DNA of 64,000 bases, from NCBI RefSeq assembly GCF_000739775.1, contig NZ_BBJH01000003.1:1-64000 (forward strand), written 5' to 3'. A program made the translations under genes and the position numbers. This DNA comes from Paraburkholderia heleia NBRC 101817 (lineage in GTDB: Bacteria > Pseudomonadota > Gammaproteobacteria > Burkholderiales > Burkholderiaceae). Positions 8,437 to 15,943 of the stretch are shown piece by piece. The stretch's first letter is position 1. The number at the start of each line of letters is the position of its first letter. The notes beneath the pieces are model-generated. The model ran no database searches. It worked only from the letters and a program-made list of their open reading frames with translations, and had not been told where the DNA came from.

Positions 8437-9627
8437 ATGCCACGACCCCTCGAAGGAATCCGCGTTCTGGAGCTCGGGCAGCTCATCGCGGGTCCGTTTG
8501 CTGGCCGCATGCTCGCCGAATTCGGCGCGAGCGTCATCAAGGTGGAGCCGCCCGGCGTGGGCGATCCGCTGCGCAAGTGGCGCCTGCTGCACGACGGCAC
8601 GTCGGTCTGGTGGGCCGCCCAGTCGCGTAACAAGGAATCCATCACGCTCGATCTGCGCACGCCCGAAGGGCAGGACGTGATTCGCCGCCTCGTTTCGGAA
8701 ACCGACGTGCTGATCGAAAATTTCCGCCCTGGCACGCTCGAAGGCTGGGGCCTCGGCTGGGACGAACTCAGCGCGATCCATCCCGGCCTCATCATGTTGC
8801 GCGTGTCGGGCTACGGGCAGTCGGGCCCGTATCGCGACCGGCCCGGTTTCGGCGTGGTCGCCGAAGCGATGGGCGGCCTGCGCCACCTGAGCGGCGAGCC
8901 CGAGCGCACGCCGGTGCGCGTGGGCATCTCGATCGGCGATTCGCTCTCCGCGCTGCACGGCGTGATCGGCATCCTGCTGGCGCTGCGGCACCGCGAGCAA
9001 CAGGGCGGCAAAGGGCAGGTCGTGGACGTCGCGCTCTACGAGTCCGTGTTCAACATGATGGAAAGCCTGCTGCCCGAGTATTCGGTGTTCGGCGCCGTGC
9101 GTCAGCCGGCGGGCAGCAGCCTGCCCGGCATCGCGCCGAGCAACGCCTACCGGTGCAGCGACGGCAAGTACGCGCTGATCGCGGGCAACGGCGACAGCAT
9201 CTATCGCCGTCTGATGGACCTGATCGGCCGTCCGGACCTGGGCAGCGATCCGGCGCTCGCGCAGAACGACGGACGCGTCGCGCAGGTCGGTCGCATCGAC
9301 GCCGCCATCGGCGAATGGACCGCGCGGCACACGCTCGACCAGGTGCTCGCGGCGCTCAACGAAGCGCGCATTCCGGCGGGCCGCATCTACGACGTCGCGG
9401 ACATCGCGGCCGATCCGCATTACCACGCCCGCGGAATGATCGTGGACGACACCTTGCCCGACGGCACGGCGGTGCAGGTGCCCGGCGTGGTGCCCAAACT
9501 GTGCGGCACTCCCGGCACGATCGAGCGCAGCGCGCCAAAACTGGGCGAGCATACCGACACGGTGCTGGAATCGATAGGCGTGGACGCCGCAACGCGCGAA
9601 GCATGGCGCGCGCGCGGCGTGATCTGA
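8437..9627 (+). CDS. Family III (CaiB/BaiF) CoA-transferase
   Basis: A 396-residue protein of normal length for family III CoA-transferases, which move CoA between carboxylic acids through an aspartyl anhydride. The likely catalytic residue is Asp168 in SIGDSLSALHG, aligning with Asp169 of formyl-CoA transferase. Other family features are FGASVIKVEPP near residue 30 and DLRTPEG near residue 70. The ATG at 8437 follows AGGAGA and begins at the conserved PLEGIRVLELGQ. It is 15 bases from the HMG-CoA-lyase-like gene, so the two steps, acyl activation then C-C cleavage, are probably coupled. The acid substrate is not determinable; 3-hydroxy-3-methylglutarate or citramalate-like acids are plausible. 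Confidence 0.87.
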   Translation: MPRPLEGIRVLELGQLIAGPFAGRMLAEFGASVIKVEPPGVGDPLRKWRLLHDGTSVWWAAQSRNKESITLDLRTPEGQDVIRRLVSETDVLIENFRPGTLEGWGLGWDELSAIHPGLIMLRVSGYGQSGPYRDRPGFGVVAEAMGGLRHLSGEPERTPVRVGISIGDSLSALHGVIGILLALRHREQQGGKGQVVDVALYESVFNMMESLLPEYSVFGAVRQPAGSSLPGIAPSNAYRCSDGKYALIAGNGDSIYRRLMDLIGRPDLGSDPALAQNDGRVAQVGRIDAAIGEWTARHTLDQVLAALNEARIPAGRIYDVADIAADPHYHARGMIVDDTLPDGTAVQVPGVVPKLCGTPGTIERSAPKLGEHTDTVLESIGVDAATREAWRARGVI

Positions 9628-9642
9628 ACGGAGAGCGGCAAG

Positions 9643-10605
9643 ATGACGACAGGAAATCAGGACAACTTCAAGGGCAAGGTGCTGTATCTCAACGAAGTCG
9701 CGACGCGCGACGGCTTCCAGAACGAAGCCGCCTTCATCGACACCGACGACAAGATCGCGCTGATCAACCGCCTGAGCGCCTGCGGCTACGCGAAGATCGA
9801 AGTCACCTCGTTCACGTCGCCCAAGGCGATTCCCGCATTGCGCGACGCCGAGGCGGTGATGCACGGCATCGAGCGCGTGCCGGGCGTCGTCTATACGGTG
9901 CTCGTGCCGAACGTGCGCGGCGCACAGCGCGCGCTGTCATGCAACGTGGACGAAGTGAATCTCGTGATGTCGGCAAGCGAGACCCACAATCGCAGCAACC
10001 TGCGCATGACGCGCGAGCAGTCGTTCGCGCAGTTGCGCGACGTGATCGAAGCCGTGCGCGGCAAGGGCGTGGCGATCAATGTTTCGCTCTCCACAGCAAT
10101 GGGCTGCCCGATGGAAGGCGACGTGCCCCCGGAGGACGTGCTCGGCTGGATGCGGCGCTTCGCCGAACTGGGCGTGCAGGGCGTCACGCTTTGCGATACG
10201 GCCGGCATGGCGCATCCCGCGCAGGTGCGCGCGTTGTGCGAAAGCGCTGCACAGGCGTTCGGCACACTCGAATTGACGCTGCACTTCCACAATACGCGCG
10301 GCATGGCGCTCGCCAATACGCTTGCGGCGCTCGATGCGGGCATCGTGCGCTTCGACGCCTCGCTCGGTGGCCTCGGCGGCTGTCCGTACGCACCGGGCGC
10401 GAGCGGCAACGTTTGCACCGAAGAGCTCGTGCACATGCTCGAACTCGACGGCTACGACACCGGCGTCAATCTCGCTGCCGTGCTCGACGCCGCCGCGCTG
10501 CTGCCCGGCCTGATCGGCCATGACGTGCCCAGCCAGATTCTCAAGGCCGGTCGCCGCCTCGACCTGCATCCGGTGCCGGAACGGGCGCAAGGCATGCCGG
10601 TATGA
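9643..10605 (+). CDS. Hydroxymethylglutaryl-CoA lyase-like enzyme
   Basis: A 320-residue HMGL-like TIM-barrel enzyme. It has the opening VATRDGFQNE (metal Asp and catalytic Arg), the metal-binding HFHNTRG and the flexible active-site loop GLGGCPYAPGASGN, whose Cys is the family signature. Such lyases split a 3-hydroxy-acyl-CoA, for example HMG-CoA to acetoacetate and acetyl-CoA; some relatives act on citramalyl-CoA or other homologues. GGAGAG precedes the ATG. Its place directly after the CoA-transferase suggests it cleaves the thioester that enzyme makes. Citrate-lyase-type activity is unlikely because the fold is different. Confidence 0.88.
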   Translation: MTTGNQDNFKGKVLYLNEVATRDGFQNEAAFIDTDDKIALINRLSACGYAKIEVTSFTSPKAIPALRDAEAVMHGIERVPGVVYTVLVPNVRGAQRALSCNVDEVNLVMSASETHNRSNLRMTREQSFAQLRDVIEAVRGKGVAINVSLSTAMGCPMEGDVPPEDVLGWMRRFAELGVQGVTLCDTAGMAHPAQVRALCESAAQAFGTLELTLHFHNTRGMALANTLAALDAGIVRFDASLGGLGGCPYAPGASGNVCTEELVHMLELDGYDTGVNLAAVLDAAALLPGLIGHDVPSQILKAGRRLDLHPVPERAQGMPV

Positions 10606-10633
10606 CGCGCGTACTCGTGACAAGGAGCGAAGC

Positions 10634-11026
10634 ATGGCGTTGATCGACCACCTCGACCATCTGGTGCTGACCTGCGTGGACCCCGAGGCCACGAAGTATT
10701 TCTATACGGAAGTGTTGCAGATGCAACTGGAGACCTTCGGCTCGGGTCGGCTCGCGTTTCGCTTCGGCAACCAGAAGATCAATCTGCATGTGCGTGGCGC
10801 GGAATTCGAGCCCAAGGCGCATGTCCCGGTGCCGGGCGCGCTCGATTTGTGCTTCATCGCCGCGGTACCGCTCGATGCGGTCATTGCGCATCTGGCCGGG
10901 AAGAACTGGCCGATCGTCGAAGGTCCGGTCGAGCGCACGGGCGCGACGCAGAAGATTCGCTCCGTCTATGTGCGCGACCCCGATCTGAATCTCATCGAAA
11001 TCTCCGAGCTGATCCAGCCCGGTTGA
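10634..11026 (+). CDS. VOC superfamily protein
   Basis: A 130-residue single vicinal-oxygen-chelate unit with the paired beta-alpha-beta-beta-beta modules of glyoxalase/dioxygenase-like proteins. It opens with LIDHLDHLVLTC, whose His is a probable metal ligand, and ends with DPDLNLIEISE, whose Glu is the second ligand. Members range from epimerases and lyases to resistance proteins, so the reaction is open. AAGGAGCG precedes the ATG at 10634. It follows the lyase gene by 28 bases and is the third gene of the presumed operon. An epimerase or isomerase role that prepares the CoA-transferase or lyase substrate is a reasonable guess only. Confidence 0.82.
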   Translation: MALIDHLDHLVLTCVDPEATKYFYTEVLQMQLETFGSGRLAFRFGNQKINLHVRGAEFEPKAHVPVPGALDLCFIAAVPLDAVIAHLAGKNWPIVEGPVERTGATQKIRSVYVRDPDLNLIEISELIQPG

Positions 11027-11212
11027 TGCCGCTTGCCTGTTTTCGCCGTTGAGCCGGGGGGGCGCCGGTCCGGCGGCGAACACACCGGCCCGCGTGGCCG
11101 GCGCGCGGACGTGCATCGCTGCACGTCCGCCTCCACCTTCCCACATCGGCACTTCCTCCCAGGCCCGCGATGCAGGACAATCGTCTTTCGCGCCGGCTTT
11201 GCCCCATTCATC

Positions 11213-12118
11213 ATGGTCAATCCACTTCACTTCGATCTGCAGTCGCTGCGGGTCTTTCTGCTCGTCGCGGAACACGGCAGCCTCACCAAGGCCGCCGAGC
11301 ACGGGCAGCTCACGCTTTCGGCCGTCAGCAAGCGCATAGCCGAACTCGAAAGCGTGACCGACTGTGCCTTGTTCATCCGCCGCGCGCGCGGCGTGGATCT
11401 CACGCCCGCGGGGCATGCGTTGCTGGAGCACGCCACGCGCGTCGTCGATCAGGTGAATCGCATGGCCACCGAAATGAGCGACTACGCCGCCGGTGTGCGC
11501 GGGCACGTGCGCATGTGGGCGAATACGTCGGCGATCGTGCAATTTCTGCCCGTCGATCTCGCCTGCTTCCTGAATGAGCACCCGGGCATCAAGGTCAGTC
11601 TCGAAGAGCGGCTGAGCCACGAAATCGTCGAGGCGCTCGGCGCGGGCAAGGCCGACCTCGGCGTGTTTGCCGACAACGTGCCGGCGCCCGGCATCGAGCG
11701 GCGCCTCTATCGCCGCGACGAACTCGTGCTGCTCGTGCCGCGCAGTCACCGCTTTGCGCAACTCGACGTGATCCGCTTCGCCGATACGCTCGACGAAGAC
11801 TACGTGGGCCTGAGCGATGGCAGCTCGCTGCTCACGCGCATGACGGATGCAGCATTTGCCATTGAGCGATCGCTGAAGCTGCGCATCCAGGCCTCGAACT
11901 TCGACGGTGTGTTTCGCATGATCGAAGCGGGGCTGGGTATCGGCGTGCTGCCGCGCGACGCGGTGAGCGACGAGCGCGGCAAAGCCGGCGTCGTCAAGGT
12001 GAAGCTGGCGGACACGTGGGCCACGCGCACGCTTTGGATCGGGATGAAGGCGGATAGCGCGCCAAGCTCGGACATCGTGAGCCTGTTCGACTACATGTCG
12101 GCGCGCGCGGCGCAATGA
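11213..12118 (+). CDS. LysR-type transcriptional regulator
   Basis: A 301-residue LTTR with the N-terminal helix-turn-helix (SLTKAAEHGQLTLSAVSKRIAE) and the periplasmic-binding-protein-like effector domain. The ATG at 11213 was chosen because homology begins at HFDLQSLRVF; the longer open frame upstream is low-complexity GC-rich sequence. It lies 186 bases after the VOC gene in the same direction and probably regulates the CoA-transferase operon and perhaps the convergent MFS transporter. It is not divergent from its likely target, which is less usual for this family. Confidence 0.87.
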   Translation: MVNPLHFDLQSLRVFLLVAEHGSLTKAAEHGQLTLSAVSKRIAELESVTDCALFIRRARGVDLTPAGHALLEHATRVVDQVNRMATEMSDYAAGVRGHVRMWANTSAIVQFLPVDLACFLNEHPGIKVSLEERLSHEIVEALGAGKADLGVFADNVPAPGIERRLYRRDELVLLVPRSHRFAQLDVIRFADTLDEDYVGLSDGSSLLTRMTDAAFAIERSLKLRIQASNFDGVFRMIEAGLGIGVLPRDAVSDERGKAGVVKVKLADTWATRTLWIGMKADSAPSSDIVSLFDYMSARAAQ

Positions 12119-12122
12119 AAAC

Positions 12123-12156
12123 CGGGGCGGCCCTGCGTGACGCGGCGGCCGCCCCG
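12123..12156. terminator. GC-rich hairpin between convergent genes
   Basis: CGGGGCGGCC pairs perfectly over 10 bp with GGCCGCCCCG across a 14-base loop. It begins 5 bases after the LysR stop and ends 32 bases before the stop of the convergent MFS gene, so it can serve both. There is no clear T-tract on either side. Confidence 0.55.
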
Positions 12157-12187
12157 ATGATCCAGGGATGCTCGAGGCATCGGCCGG

Positions 12188-13633
12188 TCAGACCGGATTA
12201 ATCTCATCCTGGCTGCGCCGCGTGGTGAGCGGGCCGAGCGCACGCAGGGTCACCGCGACGATGGCCAGCGCGGCGGAGATCACGCCGAACATGGCGAGCG
12301 GGCCGTGCTGCGTGAGCACCGGCAACAGGATGAACGGCAGGGCGCTGCTCATGATACGCGAGAGCGAATAGGTGCTGCCGATCGCTGTCGAGCGCACACT
12401 GGCCGGGAAAATTTCGGCCTGGTACACGTGGTAGGCGTTGCTGAACACATTCGACGCACAGGTCGTCAGCACGCCGAAGCAAACGATCAGCGCAGCCTGT
12501 CCCGAGTAGGCGAAGCCAAGGCCAAAAATCGCAATGGAGATGAGCGACGCGATCACGAGCGTTCGCCGCTCGATCCAGTTGAGCAGCGGCACGGAGAGCA
12601 GCGAGCCGATCGGGTAGCCGAGAAACGATAGGGCGACGAACAGCGTGCTGCCTGTCACATCGATGCCGCGGCTCTTCACGACGACGCCCGCAAGCGTGCC
12701 GAAGCCGTAATAGCCGAAGGCCTGGAACAGGTGAAACACGACGAGCATGACATAGCGCCTGTCATAGGGCGCGCGCCGCAGCACGGCAATGCGCTCGGAG
12801 AGGCGCAGCGGATGCTGGCGCACTTGCGGCTCGGCAAAACGCTTCGGCATCTGCGCGCCGGCGCTTTGCGCGAAGCGGCCCAAGGTGGCATAGGCCTCGT
12901 CCGAGCGGCCTTGCGCCAGCAGCCAGCGCGGGCTTTCCGGCAGGCGGTGCTGCACGGCCAGCACGAACAGGGCGCCGAGGCTGCCGATGGCGAGAATGAT
13001 GCGCCATCCCGCGATGCCGCCAGGATGGATCGGATTGAGCCAGACCGCGAGGAAACCCACCAGCGGCACCGCGACATACGAGGTGGTATAGGCCCACGCA
13101 GCGAGCCGGCCGCGTTTTTCCTTCGGCAGGATTTCGGAGAGGAAGCTGTCGGCCACGGGGTAGATTGCGCCTACGCCCACGCCCGTCAGAAAGCGGCAGA
13201 CCACGAGCATGGTGGCGTTCACGGAAAAGGCAGCGAGCAGCGAAAAAGCGCTGTACCACATGAGCGTGAACAGGAAGGCGCGCCGACGGCCGATGCGGTC
13301 GGCGAGACTGCCGAGGAAGAGCGAGCCGAAAAACATGCCGACGAAGGCCGAGGCAAGAAGGAGCTTGAACGCGAGGCTGTGCGCATCGAGTCCGTATTCG
13401 TTCTGCAGCGCGGAGCCGATCGAACTGACGAGGAAGATCTCGTACATGTCGAAGAAGAGGCCAATGCCGATCACCCACACCACGAAGCGGTGCAGCGCGC
13501 CCACGGGCATGTCGTCCATGAAGCGGCTGAGCGTGACGCCTTGTGGGCTTTGAAACGGGGCTTGCGCGGCGAGCGGGCGGCGTGGCGCTTCGCCCGGCGC
13601 GCTGCCGCCCAGGTCGAGGGGATGGCTGTTCAT
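12188..13633 (-). CDS. MFS transporter, sugar-porter/aromatic-acid-like
   Basis: A 481-residue MFS carrier with a polar N-terminal extension of about 45 residues before helix 1. It has the loop 2-3 motif GSLADRIGRRR and PESPRWLL after helix 6, both typical of the sugar-porter and related families, with about 12 hydrophobic segments. The ATG is at 13633. It converges on the LysR gene of the CoA-transferase cluster and could import the acid used there, but the strand and distance make this only a suggestion. Its upstream region holds two perfect inverted repeats (13685-13705 and 13730-13749), so it is probably controlled by a dimeric repressor. Confidence 0.85.
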   Translation of the reverse strand: MNSHPLDLGGSAPGEAPRRPLAAQAPFQSPQGVTLSRFMDDMPVGALHRFVVWVIGIGLFFDMYEIFLVSSIGSALQNEYGLDAHSLAFKLLLASAFVGMFFGSLFLGSLADRIGRRRAFLFTLMWYSAFSLLAAFSVNATMLVVCRFLTGVGVGAIYPVADSFLSEILPKEKRGRLAAWAYTTSYVAVPLVGFLAVWLNPIHPGGIAGWRIILAIGSLGALFVLAVQHRLPESPRWLLAQGRSDEAYATLGRFAQSAGAQMPKRFAEPQVRQHPLRLSERIAVLRRAPYDRRYVMLVVFHLFQAFGYYGFGTLAGVVVKSRGIDVTGSTLFVALSFLGYPIGSLLSVPLLNWIERRTLVIASLISIAIFGLGFAYSGQAALIVCFGVLTTCASNVFSNAYHVYQAEIFPASVRSTAIGSTYSLSRIMSSALPFILLPVLTQHGPLAMFGVISAALAIVAVTLRALGPLTTRRSQDEINPV

Positions 13634-13684
13634 GCTGTCTCCAGTATTTTCGATGCCGCGTCATGAGCCGCGGCCGGGGCGCAA

Positions 13685-13705
13685 CTCCGTACGAACGGTA
13701 CGGAG
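13685..13705. promoter_or_regulatory. Inverted repeat, candidate operator of the MFS gene
   Basis: CTCCGTAC-gaacg-GTACGGAG is an 8-bp perfect inverted repeat with a 5-base spacer, 52 bases before the MFS start at 13633. Length and symmetry fit a TetR- or GntR-type operator. No such regulator is encoded beside it. Confidence 0.5.
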
Positions 13706-13729
13706 CAGGCGTGATGGCAAGTGTGGGAG

Positions 13730-13749
13730 ATTTTCGCGCGCGCGAAAAT
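13730..13749. promoter_or_regulatory. 20-bp perfect palindrome
   Basis: ATTTTCGCGCGCGCGAAAAT is fully self-complementary and lies about 100 bases before the MFS gene. A third symmetric element, CTTTCCC-gcg-GGGAAAG, follows at 13769-13785. They may be operators, or hairpins at the edge of the degenerate integrase region. Confidence 0.45.
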
Positions 13750-13984
13750 TGAGGAAGGGTGAAGCGTGCTTTCCCGCGGGGAAAGGGTGGGGCGGGGTGG
13801 CGTGCCCGTCATGTCCCGGCGCGCTGGTTGCCCTATTTTGATTGCCCCTCGTCCACGCGCCGTATGCGGGCGGGCGTTGGACAAACCTCAAGATGCGCAG
13901 CCAAGACGACAAAGTGGGCAATCGACCGACGACAGAGATTCTTTCGCGTTGTGATGCACATATTTTTTTGTCTTTTAGCGAACG

Positions 13985-14454
13985 CTAAACTCTTCTCGAA
14001 AAACTCCCCTCCACAAACTCGCGTAGTTGCGTGGTGTCCGGTCCTCGCATAGGCCGCCGTCGTCAGCACCGAGGCGTGTCCCAGCAGCGCCTGCGCCACC
14101 GGCAGGGGCACGCGATTGTCGACCACTAGCGTACGCGCGTAGCCGTGGCGCAGCCAGTGCGTGGAGGCGGCCTCGAGCGCCGCGCGCATCCCTGTCTCCT
14201 GGAACGGCAGCCGCGCCGCAGCCAATGCAAACACCGCCGGCACCTCGTCGTAGAGGCCGCTCGCACCCAGCGCGCGGCCGGGTGCGCCGTGGATGAGCGG
14301 CAGGGTGTTCGCCGGGCAGCGGGTCGCCGGGTAACCCGCGCGCGCACCGGTACCGGGCAGCGATGCGCCGCCACACAGCCTCACGCTGGCATTGTGCACA
14401 CGCAAGCGGCCGATCCGGCAGGGTTTTCAAGGTGCGTTCTGGACGGCGGGGCAT
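13985..14454 (-). pseudogene. C-terminal remnant of a tyrosine recombinase/integrase
   Basis: The minus strand encodes the catalytic end of a phage-type integrase: HWLRHGYA (the HxxR box), then LLGHASVLTTAAYART with the nucleophile Tyr. Just after the Tyr, one extra base near 14037-14041 shifts the frame. In the shifted frame the canonical end QLREFVEGSFSRRV and a stop (13985-13987) are intact. The N-terminal two thirds, including the first catalytic Arg, are missing or scrambled. It is therefore a dead gene marking an old insertion. No tRNA or attachment repeat is visible beside it. Confidence 0.78.
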
Positions 14455-14549
14455 GGGCGGATCTTGTCAGAAGGTGATGCTGGCCGGCGGGAACCCCAAG
14501 TCAGAAGGGCGCGTTCATCCTGGCACTGACTCAATCGCGCACACCGCAA

Positions 14550-14567
14550 CTGTCACAAAAATGCCAC
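14550..14567 (+). promoter_or_regulatory. Pho-box-like sequence upstream of mgtC
   Basis: CTGTCAC-AAAA-ATGCCAC resembles the PhoB consensus of two CTGTCAT repeats spaced by four A/T bases: the first repeat has 6 of 7 matches, the second 4 of 7. It is 57 bases before the mgtC ATG. Its meaning is strengthened by a phoU gene about 1.3 kb downstream, but binding is inferred only. Confidence 0.4.
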
Positions 14568-14624
14568 AATTCCGCTCTTGGCTAACGTCCGCTTCTAACG
14601 CGGGCAGCGAATGGGGGCAGAAAG

Positions 14625-15302
14625 ATGATCGGAAATCTCGAACTTCTGTCGCGCTTGCTGATGGCGGCGCTGCTCGGCAGCGTGATCGGCTTCGAGCGTG
14701 AGCGGCTGAACTGGGCGGCAGGCCTGCGCACGCATATGCTCGTCTGCGTCGGGGCCGCGCTGATGATGCTGGTGTCGGCATTTGGGTTTGCCGACGTGCT
14801 AGGCGAGAGGAACGTGGTGCTCGATCCGTCCCGGGTCGCCGCCCAGGTAGTTTCCGGTATTGGCTTCCTCGGCGCGGGGTCGATACTGCTTCGTGGCGAA
14901 GTGGTGCGCGGGTTGACGACGGCAGCGAGCCTCTGGTCGGTCGCGGGTATCGGCCTGGCGGTGGGTGGTGGCATGTACACGGCCGCCATTGGTGCGACGG
15001 TCATTATCATGATTATCCTGGTCGGTGTGAAACCGCTGGAGCGGCGCTTCATTTCCGTGCGCCAGCAGCACACCGTACAACTGCTGGTCGAGCGCGGCAG
15101 TGTCTCGCTGGACACCGTCCATCAGGCGCTGGGCACGGGCAGTGTTCGCGTCAAGCAGTTCATTGTCCAGCAGTCGGAGGATGACGCCGATCTCGACGAT
15201 GTGCAGATTGCTCTGTCGCGGGTGAACGCGGGCGAGTTCTCGACGATATGCGCGCGCCTCGAAGCCATGTCGGGCGTGCGCGAATGTCGACGCGAGAAAT
15301 GA
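14625..15302 (+). CDS. MgtC/SapB family membrane protein
   Basis: A 225-residue protein: four or five N-terminal membrane helices (residues about 1-130) and a soluble C-terminal domain (about 140-225). It has the family signatures GSVIGFERE with the conserved acidic residue in helix 1, the GLRTHMLV loop, and VSGIGFLGAGSI. MgtC proteins act in the inner membrane in adaptation to low magnesium and phosphate; Salmonella MgtC also perturbs phosphate signalling. The C-terminal domain resembles the ACT-like domain of MgtC. It is monocistronic and preceded by a Pho-box-like element. The nearby orphan phoU fits a phosphate-related role, but this is inference. Confidence 0.87.
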   Translation: MIGNLELLSRLLMAALLGSVIGFERERLNWAAGLRTHMLVCVGAALMMLVSAFGFADVLGERNVVLDPSRVAAQVVSGIGFLGAGSILLRGEVVRGLTTAASLWSVAGIGLAVGGGMYTAAIGATVIIMIILVGVKPLERRFISVRQQHTVQLLVERGSVSLDTVHQALGTGSVRVKQFIVQQSEDDADLDDVQIALSRVNAGEFSTICARLEAMSGVRECRREK

Positions 15303-15452
15303 GGCGGGGCGGCATCCATGACCCGAAGCTACGCCTATGAAAGCTTCGCAACAGAGGCTGACGCGCTCATAGGCGGGTATAGCGCCGCGTGCAAACTCGT
15401 CGACGATCTGTTCCGCCCTGAGCGGCACCTCCTGTCTGGCTGCGAACGCGGC

Positions 15453-15878
15453 TTATTTCGATTTCGGTGGCCGTCCGGTCTTGACCGGTTCGACCGCCTT
15501 GACGGCCGCAAGAAGACGTTTCGTCGGCCCGGATGCCAGCAGGAGCAGCCCTGCACGGACGAGTTCGCTCTTCTTCACGGCCAGACCAGCATCGAGGCAC
15601 CGCTGTTTGAGTGCCGCGAGCTGTTCGTAGTCCTCCCTGGGCATCGTGAAGGTGTCGCGCACGACCTTTTCCTGTTTGACATGGTCTCTACGGTGCCGGA
15701 CAGCGCGCGTGGATTGCGCTTCGACTGGCATTACCTTCGCGGTCTGTGGCTTGGCCGCCACATGGCGGGATTGCGCAGTCTGGAGCGACTCCCCGCCGGT
15801 CACTGCCTTGTTGGCACCATCGTCCGGGGATACGTGCGTTCGCTTGCTGCTTCTGCTCCTGGTAGCCTTTGGCTTCAT
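15453..15878 (-). CDS. Basic ribbon-helix-helix-like protein with AT-hook-like tail
   Basis: A 141-residue basic protein. The first 70 residues are low-complexity and rich in Lys, Arg, Ala and Gln. Residues about 70-115 read as strand-helix-helix (VVRDTFTMP, then EDYEQLAALKQRCLDAG, then KKSELVRAGLLLLA), the pattern of a ribbon-helix-helix DNA-binding fold. The end, KTGRPPKSK, resembles an AT-hook core. It is divergent from phoU with 65 bases between starts, a typical place for a local regulator. I do not recognise a characterised member. A nucleoid-associated or autoregulatory role is inferred from composition only. Confidence 0.7.
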   Translation of the reverse strand: MKPKATRSRSSKRTHVSPDDGANKAVTGGESLQTAQSRHVAAKPQTAKVMPVEAQSTRAVRHRRDHVKQEKVVRDTFTMPREDYEQLAALKQRCLDAGLAVKKSELVRAGLLLLASGPTKRLLAAVKAVEPVKTGRPPKSK

Positions 15879-15888
15879 GATTTTTTCG

Positions 15889-15901
15889 GGTTTGACAAAC
15901 C
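15889..15901. promoter_or_regulatory. Inverted repeat overlapping a -35-like TTGACA before phoU
   Basis: GGTTT-gac-AAACC lies in the 65-base gap between the ribbon-helix-helix gene and phoU. It contains TTGACA at 15892-15897, with TATCGT as a possible -10 sixteen bases on. A protein bound here could control phoU. Weak evidence. Confidence 0.35.
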
Positions 15902-15943
15902 GTACAAACAGTTTATCGTCTTTCTGGCAAGAGGGAGTTTTCT

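Noticed and set aside
8422..9864. 480-codon minus-strand frame opposite the CoA-transferase
   Set aside because: Antisense shadow with no recognisable domain; codon-position GC bias supports the plus-strand gene.
10541..12115. 524-codon minus-strand frame across the VOC and LysR genes
   Set aside because: Spans two real genes and their gap; His/Arg-rich antisense composition.
12123..12156. Possible riboswitch or leader structure
   Set aside because: The structure sits between convergent stops, so a terminator is the simpler reading.
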